From Planctomycetota bacterium (GTDB lineage Bacteria > Planctomycetota > UBA8742 > UBA2392), in NCBI GenBank assembly GCA_020638635.1, contig JACKIE010000013.1, forward strand, positions 21,196 to 85,195: a DNA stretch of 64,000 nt, read 5' to 3'. The notes under the pieces are model-generated. The model made no database searches, had not been told where the DNA came from, and saw only the letters and a program-made list of their open reading frames with translations. The position numbers and the translations under genes are program-made. Below, in pieces: positions 50,832 to 58,017 of the stretch (within the stretch, counting starts at the first letter, position 1; the number at the start of each line of letters is the position of its first letter).

Positions 50832-52986
50832 TTGTGATCTCCAGGATGCCGTCGCCGTAGGCCTCCAGCTTGGCGGGGCCGATGCCGGGCACATCCAGCA
50901 GCTCGTCACGGGTGCGCGGCTTTGCTGCCGCAATGGCATCCAGGGTTTTGTTGCCGAAGATGCGGAAGGCCTGCACGCCCTGGGCTTTGGCCTGCTGCAG
51001 GCGCCAGGTTTTCAGCGCCTCGACCAGGGTAGGGTCGGGCGCTTTATCCGCTACGTTTTTTGAGCGCTCGCCTTTCGAGTGTTTCGTTGCCTTGGCGGGT
51101 TCCGGCGCGGGAAAGGAACCGGGCAGCATCACCGCCGACGCCAGGTCGTCTTCGATTTCGCGGCCGGCGTCGGTCAGGCTGGCGCGCTTGAACTGGATTA
51201 CGCGGCCGTCCTTTTCCCACATGTCGTCGCGGGTGGTGACCAGGCCGTTCTGTACCAGCGCGCCCAGCAGGTCTTCGAACTCGCCGCGTTTCATGTGCTG
51301 CTCGAAGTTGTCACGGAACAGCTTGCCGGTGCTGAGGTCGTCGCGCCCGCGCAATGCGTCCATGATCTGCCGCAGCACCGCCAGTTCGCGCGCGCTGGGC
51401 GCGCGAAAGCTTTTCAGCGCGCACTGCTGGGGCGCGCAGACGTCGCAGCGGCCGCAGCTGCGGGTGTTGTCCGGGTCGCCGAAGTGGTTCAGCAGCGCGA
51501 GCATGCGGCAGCCATGGCCCTGCGCGAAGTTGAGCATGCGATCAAGCTGGTCACGCTTGTGCTCGAGCTGCTTCTGATAGCCGTCGATCCACTTGTCGCC
51601 GCCGCGCGTGACGTAGCCTTCGGCGTCGATGCTCGCGCCGCCCTGGGCGGCCAGCTTGTCGAGGCGCGAGCCGATCGTTGACACGTCAAGATCGAGCTCG
51701 GAGGCCAGTGACTCAAGGTCCGTGGCGCGGTTCGAGAGCGCGCCCCACAGCGCGCGCATGTCCTTGACCGGCGGGTAGTCACGGTCCATGAACCATTCGT
51801 GCAGGCGCTTGTCGTTCCAGCCCCACATCAGGATCGCGCGTGAGGGCTTACCGTCGCGGCCCGCGCGCCCTATTTCCTGGTAGTAGCCCTCCACGCTGCC
51901 GGGCAGCGCGGTGTGGATCACCGTGCGCACGTTGTGCTTGTCGATGCCCATGCCAAAGGCGATGGTCGCCACGATCACGCTGACCTCGCCGGCCAGGAAG
52001 GCGGCCTGGGCGCGGTCACGATCCGCGGCGCTCAGACCGGCGTGGTAGGGCATGCACGGCACGGACTCGCCGATCCGTGCCGCCAGCGCCTCGCACTCCT
52101 TGCGGCTCGGCACGTAGACGATGGCAGGGGTCTGGCTCAATTTCGCCGGCAGTTCGGCGAAATTGTGCCTGACCCCTTCCCCGGCGCCAGCGCCAGCACT
52201 CGAACCAAAGGGGTCAGAACCAAAGGGGTCAGGCACCTTTTCGCTTCGCGAAAACGAGCCAGACCCCAGCACCTCAAGCACAGCATCCGCGCGCTGGGAG
52301 GGCTTCAGCTCAACCACCTCGATACCCAGGTTGGTGCGCCGGAAGCCGTGGATCAGGCGTTTGCAGTCATGCAGGCCAAGCTGCTCGATGATGTCCCGCT
52401 GCACCAGCGGCGTGGCCGTGGCCGTCAGCGCGATCACGGGGGTCTGGCTCGATTCCGGCGGAAGTTCGCCGGAATCGTGCCTGACCCCCTTGCCCCTCAG
52501 CATATCCAGCCGCCCGCCCAGCAAGCGATAATCCGGCCGGAAATCATGCCCCCACTGGCTGATGCAGTGGGCCTCGTCCACGGCCACCAGGCCGGGCTTG
52601 CGCTTGGCCAGCCACTCGACGAAGCCGGGCACGCGCAAGCGCTCCGGCGAAATGAACAGGAAGTCGAGTTTGCCCTCGGCCCAGTCGAAACAGGCCTGGC
52701 GTGATTCCTCGCGCGGGCGGCCGCTGTGGATGCGCGCCGCGTTGAGGCCCTGGGCGCTGAGCTTGCTGACCTGGTCTTCCATCAGGGAGATCAGCGGCGA
52801 CACCACCAGCGCGCTGCCGCCTCGCGCCACGGCCGGAAGCTGGTAGCACAACGACTTGCCCGCGCCGGTGGGCATGACCAGCAGGCAGTCATGGCCATCG
52901 GCCAAAGCGGCGCAGGCCTCAGCCTGGTGCGGCCGGAACGAGTCGAAGCCAAAGCGCGTGCGCAGGATATCCAGCAAGTCCGCCAT
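50824..52986 (-). CDS. recQ: ATP-dependent DNA helicase RecQ, with in-frame palindromic insertions
   Basis: This 720-aa protein has the full RecQ set. Walker A MPTGAGKS (about 38-45), VDEAHCISQWGHDFRPDY, IALTATAT, FGMGIDK and EIGRAGRDG are the helicase motifs. The RecQ zinc-binding cysteines appear in CGRCDVCAP. A winged-helix region and an HRDC domain (about 620-720) follow. It unwinds DNA during recombinational repair. Three insertions from palindromic elements lengthen the protein: residues about 167-183, 240-254 and 271-287. They encode GVRHDSGELPPESSQTP and GVRHNFAELPAKLSQTP, and a SEKVPDPFGSDPFGSS peptide. The insertions fall in loops of the second half of helicase domain 1 and at the domain 1/2 junction. 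The start is the ATG at MADLLDIL. Confidence 0.95.
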   Translation of the reverse strand: MADLLDILRTRFGFDSFRPHQAEACAALADGHDCLLVMPTGAGKSLCYQLPAVARGGSALVVSPLISLMEDQVSKLSAQGLNAARIHSGRPREESRQACFDWAEGKLDFLFISPERLRVPGFVEWLAKRKPGLVAVDEAHCISQWGHDFRPDYRLLGGRLDMLRGKGVRHDSGELPPESSQTPVIALTATATPLVQRDIIEQLGLHDCKRLIHGFRRTNLGIEVVELKPSQRADAVLEVLGSGSFSRSEKVPDPFGSDPFGSSAGAGAGEGVRHNFAELPAKLSQTPAIVYVPSRKECEALAARIGESVPCMPYHAGLSAADRDRAQAAFLAGEVSVIVATIAFGMGIDKHNVRTVIHTALPGSVEGYYQEIGRAGRDGKPSRAILMWGWNDKRLHEWFMDRDYPPVKDMRALWGALSNRATDLESLASELDLDVSTIGSRLDKLAAQGGASIDAEGYVTRGGDKWIDGYQKQLEHKRDQLDRMLNFAQGHGCRMLALLNHFGDPDNTRSCGRCDVCAPQQCALKSFRAPSARELAVLRQIMDALRGRDDLSTGKLFRDNFEQHMKRGEFEDLLGALVQNGLVTTRDDMWEKDGRVIQFKRASLTDAGREIEDDLASAVMLPGSFPAPEPAKATKHSKGERSKNVADKAPDPTLVEALKTWRLQQAKAQGVQAFRIFGNKTLDAIAAAKPRTRDELLDVPGIGPAKLEAYGDGILEITSG
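52127..52176. repeat. Palindromic element 1 inside recQ
   Basis: Two 22-base arms (outer parts GGGGTCTGGCTC and GTGCCTGACCCC) pair with two mismatches around the loop GCAGTT. It shares its outer arms with the two other elements in this gene but has its own inner stem (AATTTCGCCG). The reading frame passes through it, encoding GVRHNFAELPAKLSQTP. Confidence 0.85.
52203..52267. repeat. Tandem 15-mers and palindromic element 2 inside recQ
   Basis: Two exact tandem copies of AACCAAAGGGGTCAG lie at 52203-52232, and a hairpin at 52225-52267 follows on the same motif. Its 20-base arms begin GGGGTCAGGCAC and end GAGCCAGACCCC, with three mismatches and a TTC loop. This element lies in the opposite direction to element 1. 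It is translated as part of recQ. Confidence 0.8.
52439..52488. repeat. Palindromic element 3 inside recQ
   Basis: It has the same outer arms as element 1 (GGGGTCTGGCTC and GTGCCTGACCCC), with inner stem GATTCCGGCG and its complement around GAAGTT. It is inserted just before the conserved PVIALTATAT segment of the helicase, in the same coding frame as element 1, and encodes GVRHDSGELPPESSQTP. Confidence 0.85.
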
Positions 52987-53006
52987 GGCACGGAGTATAG
53001 CTACAG

Positions 53007-53030
53007 AGCCCACCGGGTAACCGGTGGGTT
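53007..53030 (-). terminator. Terminator-like hairpin between the His-rich lipoprotein gene and recQ
   Basis: AGCCCACCGG and CCGGTGGGTT pair around GTAA (nine pairs plus a wobble). It lies in the 60-base gap, after the lipoprotein stop as read on the minus strand. The loop reads TTAC on the transcribed strand. No long T-run follows. Confidence 0.55.
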
Positions 53031-53046
53031 TCCGGAAGCGCGGCGG

Positions 53047-53487
53047 TTACTGGAAGTGCTTGTCGTACTCTTCGGCCAGGTGACTGACGTGCTGATGCGC
53101 CTCTTTGGCTTTGGCGTGGTCAGTCTCGGCGGCCAGGTGCTGCACGGCCGGGATGAAATCGTTCAGGAATACGTGCAACTGTTCGTGCTCCGGGCCGGTC
53201 ATGGTGCAGCCCTGCACCAGTGCGTCCACGCGGACTTTCAGCTCTTTGCCCAGCGCGTTGAGCTCTTCGGTGGTCGAGGTGGGTTGTTTGGCCAGCGCCT
53301 CGCGGATGCCGGCCATGGCGTCGTTCGTGTGCTGGTCGGCCTGCCACTTCTTGCCGTCGTTCAGGGTCAGTGTCGCGCCCGCAGCCTCGCCGTGGGCGTG
53401 GTCGTTGGCCGGGTGGTTGTCTTCATGGCCGCAGGCCGCGAAAGCAAAGGCCACCGCGACCAACAGAAGAATTGCGAAGTGCCGCAT
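53047..53487 (-). CDS. Histidine-rich small lipoprotein
   Basis: This 146-aa protein has a lipoprotein signal ending FAAC (Cys19), then a His/Asp/Asn-rich stretch (HEDNHPANDHAHGE) and a helical C-terminus with regularly spaced histidines (TDHAKAKEAHQHVSHLAEEY). It is probably a periplasmic four-helix bundle that binds copper, zinc or nickel. The order of helices resembles cytochrome c-prime or DUF-type four-helix proteins, but there is no CxxCH. It lies upstream of recQ with a hairpin between, so it is likely a separate unit. Confidence 0.6.
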   Translation of the reverse strand: MRHFAILLLVAVAFAFAACGHEDNHPANDHAHGEAAGATLTLNDGKKWQADQHTNDAMAGIREALAKQPTSTTEELNALGKELKVRVDALVQGCTMTGPEHEQLHVFLNDFIPAVQHLAAETDHAKAKEAHQHVSHLAEEYDKHFQ

Positions 53488-53560
53488 GGTACCGCTCCAT
53501 AAAAGGACCTGTATGTCCAGATATGGAACAGGCGGGCAGCCGACGGTATTCCCGGCGCCC

Positions 53561-53734
53561 CTAAACTTCGTGCCGACCGGTCTTCCAGCTCAGGCCGTAG
53601 TTATGCGCCACGGTTTCGATCGCTGTCGGTTCGTGGATCACGCCCGTGGCGATGGCCAGCAGGAACATGCCGAACAGGCCGGTCGGGACGGCCGCGATGG
53701 CGAGCAGAATGATGTAACCCATGGGCTGGTCCAT
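53561..53734 (-). CDS. Small membrane protein, 57 aa
   Basis: The frame encodes MDQPMGYIILLAIAAVPTGL, a second hydrophobic half (FGMFLLAIATGVIHE) and a polar end (NYGLSWKTGRHEV). AGGAGG lies about five bases before the ATG, a very good ribosome site. It has one long or two short membrane segments. It lies 73 bases before the His-rich lipoprotein gene on the same strand and may be co-transcribed with it. Function unknown. Confidence 0.65.
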   Translation of the reverse strand: MDQPMGYIILLAIAAVPTGLFGMFLLAIATGVIHEPTAIETVAHNYGLSWKTGRHEV

Positions 53735-53866
53735 TCCGCCCTCCTTTCCGTTCTGGTGATTATAGCACGCGGAAGCGCCTGAAATCGCCCTTTGCCGCGA
53801 ACTATCGCCCGCGCCCTCACGTTCGTATCCTTAACCTTCCCCTTTTTCCGGTCAGGATTCGCTTCC

Positions 53867-54469
53867 ATGGCGGACGCTGAACGCGACCTCGAGCTTATGC
53901 GCCGCTTCCAGGCCGGCGACGTCGACGCGTTCACGGAACTGTACGAGGCCCACCTGCGCGGCCTGCTCAACTTCTTCTTCCGCCTGTGCTGGGACCGCTC
54001 CCTGGCTGAAGACTTCGCCCAGGAAGTGCTGCTGCGCATCTACAAGTCGGCCAACAAGTGGGAGCCGAACGCCAAGTTCACCACCTACCTGTACCGCATC
54101 GCGCGCAACTACTGGATCGACCACTGCCGCCTGCTGAGCACCCAGAAGGAAAACGTCAGCCTGGACGCCAAGTTCGGCGGTAATGAAGACGCCGGCTCGC
54201 TGATCGACCGCCTGCCCGACGACATTCGCCCACCCGAGCACGACCTGGACCGCCGCGAATTGTACGGCGCCATTATGAAGGCCCTCGAGCAACTGCCTGA
54301 CGAGCAGCGCATGGTGTTTGTGCTCAGTGAGATCGAAGAGCTCAAGTACAACGAAATCGCCGAGATCATGGAAATCCCCCTCGGCACGGTGAAATCCCGC
54401 ATGCACACGGCCGTGGGCAAGCTGCAGGAGCTGTTGGGCGACTACAAGCCGATCCAGGCGGAACTCTAG
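53867..54469 (+). CDS. ECF-type RNA polymerase sigma factor
   Basis: This 200-aa protein has sigma region 2 (about 10-90: RRFQAGDVDAFTELYEAHL, AEDFAQEVLLRIYKSANKW, then TTYLYRIARNYWIDHCR) and region 4 (about 130-190: LEQLPDEQRMVFVLSEIEEL, IAEIMEIPLGTVKSRMHTAV). Regions 1 and 3 are missing, so it is an extracytoplasmic-function sigma. It would direct polymerase to genes for envelope or stress response, held off by an anti-sigma factor. The next gene, 228 bases downstream, encodes a membrane protein that may be that partner. AGGA lies nine bases before the ATG. Confidence 0.93.
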   Translation: MADAERDLELMRRFQAGDVDAFTELYEAHLRGLLNFFFRLCWDRSLAEDFAQEVLLRIYKSANKWEPNAKFTTYLYRIARNYWIDHCRLLSTQKENVSLDAKFGGNEDAGSLIDRLPDDIRPPEHDLDRRELYGAIMKALEQLPDEQRMVFVLSEIEELKYNEIAEIMEIPLGTVKSRMHTAVGKLQELLGDYKPIQAEL

Positions 54470-54697
54470 AATACAGCTCGACTTACACCCATCCGGCGAT
54501 TGTGCGCTCTGTGCGCGAATCATGCGTGATTTTTGGCGACCAAATCCTGGATAGCGGCTGAACCGCCCGGCGCGGAGGCCGTTCATAGCGTAGGCCCAGG
54601 GAGTATCCCGGGGGCGGCTGTTGACTACAGGCGGAGTGATTCAGTCGAACCGGTCAGGAACGACGACCCTTAAACGACCAAACGCGAACCCCTTGGC

Positions 54698-56968
54698 ATG
54701 AACGCTGACTTCGGACTACTGGTGGATTTCCTGCGCGGCGAGCTCGATGAGCCCGCCATGGCGCAGGTCCGCGCCCGCCTCGAGCACGAGGACGCGCTGT
54801 TCCGGCAGTTCGAGCGCCTGCGCCGCACCTATGCCGTGCTTCGCAGTCTCCCGCGCATCGGGCCGGCCCAGGCGGGCGCGACGCCTGAGACGATTCCGCT
54901 GACGGAGCCCCGCCCCGAGTTCGTGCGCGACGTGCGCCACGAGTTCCAGGCGCGCGGCTGGGCCGGCCTGATCCCGAACATCATCGCGCGCCCCGAGTAC
55001 CTGGCTGCCCTGCGCGTTGAGTTCAGCGTGCGTGCGATCTGCGCCAGCCTGCCGATGCTGCTGGTTGGCGACAGCCTGTTGCAGGCCCTGCGCGCAGAGT
55101 TCAGCACCTACGCGACAGTTGGCGCTCTGCCCTTCATCAAGGCGCGCCCGGAATGGATCAAGGCGCTGCGCCGCGAGTTCACCACCCGCGCGCTGGTTGC
55201 AAGCCTGCCGCTGCTTGACGTGCGCCCCGAGTACGCCGCTGCCCTGCGCGCCGAGTTTACCCAGCGCGCCCTGGTCGGCAGCGTGCCGGCCATGGATGTG
55301 CGGGCCGGCTTCGAGCGCCGCCTCAAGGTCGCGCTGGTGGAGGCTTCGGCCCAGGCGCAGGCCGCGCCGGTCGAGGCAAAGCTGCCGGCCGTGGACGCCA
55401 GCGACCCGTTCCGGCGCCGCCTGTTCCGCAAGATACTGGTCAACAGCCGCCGGCGCGTGCGCGAGACACCCAAGCGCGTGGACATCGAGGAGTATCAGTG
55501 GGGTCGCGAGCTACAGCGTGGCTGGAAGCGCAGCCGGCGCTCAGTGGGCTTCACCCTGGCGCTGCACGCCGTGGCGATCGTGATCATGCTGTTCGTGTTC
55601 GTGAAGCACGACACGGCCGCCACGCCTTACATTGCCATTGGCGAGTCTTCGCCCTTCGTGGCGCCGCCCAGCCCGACTCCTGAGCTGGGTGACGGACCGA
55701 AGCGTGTCAGCCGCGAAACCCCGCTGCTGCCGGGGGGCGACGACTGGGCCTCCTTCAGCAGCGAGCCGCCTGTTGGGCTGGACGGCAGCGCGGTGCCGGA
55801 GCGTGAGCAGCGCGTGCGCGACAACCCCCAGCCCCCGCCGCCCGTACAGATTCCCGAGTCGGAGCGCGTCCTGGGCTTTGAGGGGCGCGACAGCGCGGGC
55901 AGCTTCTTCCGCTTGCGGGGTGCAACGCGCCGCGAAAAGATCGACTATCTGGGCAGCGAGGCACTATACGAAGCGCTGGACAGCTCGCTGGCCTGGCTGC
56001 AGCGGCACCAGCTTGAGGACGGCAGTTGGGGGTACGTGGACGTGCCCGTCCGCCTGATACCCCAGGATCCGGAGTTGCAGGAAATCCAGAAGCTGGAATT
56101 GACCAGCGCCGCGGTGCTGGCCTTCCTGGGCGACGGACACAGCAGCAGCGCTTCGCCCTTGGGTTACGACATCACGGTGGATCGCGCGATCGGCTGGATC
56201 CTGGGCAAGCAACGCGCCGACGGTCAGATCGGCCCGCAGGCCATGGGCAACGTGTTGATCCACGCCATGGCGACCCTTGCCCTGGCCGAAGAGTTCGGCA
56301 TGACCCGCGCCAACCGCCTGCGTGAGCCCCTTCGCAAGGCGTGCCGCTGGCTGTGTGAGGTGAAGGCCGAGGGCTCAGGCGGCTTCCCGTTCCTGATCGG
56401 TCGTCCGGCCAGCCTGACCACGAGCGTGTGGGCCTACATGGCGCTGGCGACGGCGCGCAACGTGCAGGTACCGCCGATTGACCTGCCGCAGGAGCGCATC
56501 AACAAGTTCCTGGAATGGTTCGAGGACATCACGCGCTACGAGACCAGCCTGCTGACCGACGACGCCCAGGTGCTGGCGAAGTCCCAGTCGATGCTGACGG
56601 CTGCCGCGGGCTCGCTAAGCCTGTTCGCCGTGGAGGCCGGTTACGAGGAGCGCTGCAAGGCGCTGGTTTCCAAGGCCAGCCGCGAGCTGCCGGATTTCCG
56701 CTCGCCGGGATTCGGGGACCGCGACATCGGCGACGCGCGTTTCCTTTTCTTCGGCAGCATGTCGCAGGCGTTGAACCTGCAGCGTAACGGACAGAAGTCT
56801 AACGAGTGGTACGGTGCTTTCAGCAAGACGTTGCTTGAAAACCAGCTGCAGGACGGCAGCTACGGGCCCACCACGGATTACAGCCGCCTGTATGGCAAGG
56901 TCTACAACGCGGCGTTCGCGAGCCTCAGCATCGAGAATGCATACCGCGTCAGCATCCTGAACAAGTAG
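54698..56968 (+). CDS. Membrane protein with anti-sigma-like N-terminus, six 26-residue repeats and a toroid domain
   Basis: This 756-aa protein has several distinct parts. Residues 1-55 resemble the N-terminus of an anti-sigma factor (LLVDFLRGELDEPAMAQVRA). Residues 72-227 are six repeats of exactly 26 residues. A basic segment is followed by one membrane helix (about 284-302, FTLALHAVAIVIMLFVFV). A proline-rich linker runs from about 310 to 395. The C-terminal half (about 410-756) is an alpha/alpha toroid like prenyltransferase/squalene-cyclase repeats (LAWLQRHQLEDGSWGYVDVP, LENQLQDGSYGPTTDYS). The toroid should be periplasmic and the repeats cytoplasmic. It lies downstream of an ECF sigma gene and ends at a terminator. 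Function is inferred. Confidence 0.75.
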   Translation: MNADFGLLVDFLRGELDEPAMAQVRARLEHEDALFRQFERLRRTYAVLRSLPRIGPAQAGATPETIPLTEPRPEFVRDVRHEFQARGWAGLIPNIIARPEYLAALRVEFSVRAICASLPMLLVGDSLLQALRAEFSTYATVGALPFIKARPEWIKALRREFTTRALVASLPLLDVRPEYAAALRAEFTQRALVGSVPAMDVRAGFERRLKVALVEASAQAQAAPVEAKLPAVDASDPFRRRLFRKILVNSRRRVRETPKRVDIEEYQWGRELQRGWKRSRRSVGFTLALHAVAIVIMLFVFVKHDTAATPYIAIGESSPFVAPPSPTPELGDGPKRVSRETPLLPGGDDWASFSSEPPVGLDGSAVPEREQRVRDNPQPPPPVQIPESERVLGFEGRDSAGSFFRLRGATRREKIDYLGSEALYEALDSSLAWLQRHQLEDGSWGYVDVPVRLIPQDPELQEIQKLELTSAAVLAFLGDGHSSSASPLGYDITVDRAIGWILGKQRADGQIGPQAMGNVLIHAMATLALAEEFGMTRANRLREPLRKACRWLCEVKAEGSGGFPFLIGRPASLTTSVWAYMALATARNVQVPPIDLPQERINKFLEWFEDITRYETSLLTDDAQVLAKSQSMLTAAAGSLSLFAVEAGYEERCKALVSKASRELPDFRSPGFGDRDIGDARFLFFGSMSQALNLQRNGQKSNEWYGAFSKTLLENQLQDGSYGPTTDYSRLYGKVYNAAFASLSIENAYRVSILNK
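54911..55378 (+). repeat. Six tandem 26-residue (78-bp) protein repeats
   Basis: Repeats start at residues 72, 98, 124, 150, 176 and 202. The pattern is RPEY/W/F, three variable residues, LR-EF, two residues, RA, three residues, SLP and a short hydrophobic end (for example RPEWIKALRREFTTRALVAS). The first and last copies are the most diverged. DNA identity between copies is low enough to exclude a recent duplication. Confidence 0.85.
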
Positions 56969-56989
56969 CCTCCCCGACAGCGACAAGGG

Positions 56990-57011
56990 ACCGGCGCCGC
57001 AAGGCGCCGGT
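56990..57011 (+). terminator. Terminator hairpin after the repeat-toroid gene
   Basis: ACCGGCGCC and GGCGCCGGT form a perfect 9-bp stem around GCAA, followed by TTCGAG, 22 bases past the stop. The loop is a GNRA tetraloop. Confidence 0.65.
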
Positions 57012-57073
57012 TTCGAGTTCCGGCGGCGGGTCTGCGCCGCGCCGCCATGACCCCTGATTCTCGAGGTTCGTGC

Positions 57074-57958
57074 TCACTTCGCGCCCAGGCGCTTGCGTAC
57101 CCGCACGTCGATCTTGGCCACCAGCGCCTGGTTGATGCCGATGTTGCCCGCCAGCTGCTCGATTCGTGTGCGTTCCTCGTCATTCAGCCGGCCGTCGGCG
57201 TAGCAGCCGTACAGCATGTTCTCGACCACCTTTTCAGCGGCCCAGTGACGAATCAGCTCCTCGCGCTCAAGGCTGACACCGAAGGCCTTCCCGTACTCTG
57301 CCAGACGAGCCTGTTCGTCGGCGTCCAGGTGCTCGTCAGTCATGGCAATGGCATTTGCCAGCATCAGCAGTGTAGCGCGCGATGCCGGCCGGCACTCTTC
57401 CAGGTCGAGTTTGCTGAGCTTCCCGCGCTTGACCAGCTGGTCCAGCGGACCCATCTCCGAATTCAGGAAACCTTCAAAAAACTCGCGCTCGGTAGGTGTG
57501 ACCGTGCCGTCCGCCGCCGCGATCTCCGCCAGCATGCGGGCCGCCACGTTGCGCTCCCAGTCGCCGGTAAGGGGGTGGTCGTGCAGCTGGCGATCGAAGT
57601 CGCTGAGCGGCATCTCGGCCGTGGCTGCGTCCACGAATGCCTTGCGCGACTCATCCCAGGCGAAGTGCGACGAAACGGCCTCGAAAGCTTCCACGCCCGC
57701 GCGTTCGATGGCCTCGCGATCATGGTTTGCGGTAGTGGTTTCGCCGCGCTCGCCGTGAAACATGTTTCCCAGCAGGTTCCGGAAGCCGCGCCGCGCGGTT
57801 TCAAGGGGGTGCGACATCGGCGATGCCGGTCGCAGCATGGCCACGGCGTGATAGATCTTTTCAGTTACAGGGCACTTGAACGTAACGCTGAGCATATCCC
57901 CCAGCACCTCTTCTTCGGCGATGTTGCGCTTTAGTTTCTCGTAGGTCAGCTCAGTCAT
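57074..57958 (-). CDS. TerB-like/tellurite-resistance-fold protein
   Basis: This 294-aa protein is all helical and soluble. Two segments look like TerB-type calcium-binding helices: ARMLAEIAAADGTVTPTERE (about 140-160) and VENMLYGCYADGRLNDEERT (about 245-266). Both have the DG-x-ExE acidic loop of the family. The first 100 residues are unlike TerB. It should be cytoplasmic; TerB domains act in stress-response complexes, but the other ter genes are not nearby. It follows miaB on the same strand after a hairpin. Confidence 0.65.
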   Translation of the reverse strand: MTELTYEKLKRNIAEEEVLGDMLSVTFKCPVTEKIYHAVAMLRPASPMSHPLETARRGFRNLLGNMFHGERGETTTANHDREAIERAGVEAFEAVSSHFAWDESRKAFVDAATAEMPLSDFDRQLHDHPLTGDWERNVAARMLAEIAAADGTVTPTEREFFEGFLNSEMGPLDQLVKRGKLSKLDLEECRPASRATLLMLANAIAMTDEHLDADEQARLAEYGKAFGVSLEREELIRHWAAEKVVENMLYGCYADGRLNDEERTRIEQLAGNIGINQALVAKIDVRVRKRLGAK

Positions 57959-57985
57959 GGCGTCTCCTGCCAGCCCGCGGATATT

Positions 57986-58013
57986 GTAGGGACACGCGGC
58001 AGCGTGTCCCTAC
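57986..58013. repeat. Perfect palindromic element between miaB and the TerB-like gene
   Basis: GTAGGGACACGC and GCGTGTCCCTAC form a 12-bp perfect stem around GGCA. This sequence is of the type seen as short interspersed palindromes in several phyla (recollection, not searched). It may end miaB transcription. Confidence 0.7.
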
Positions 58014-58017
58014 CCTA

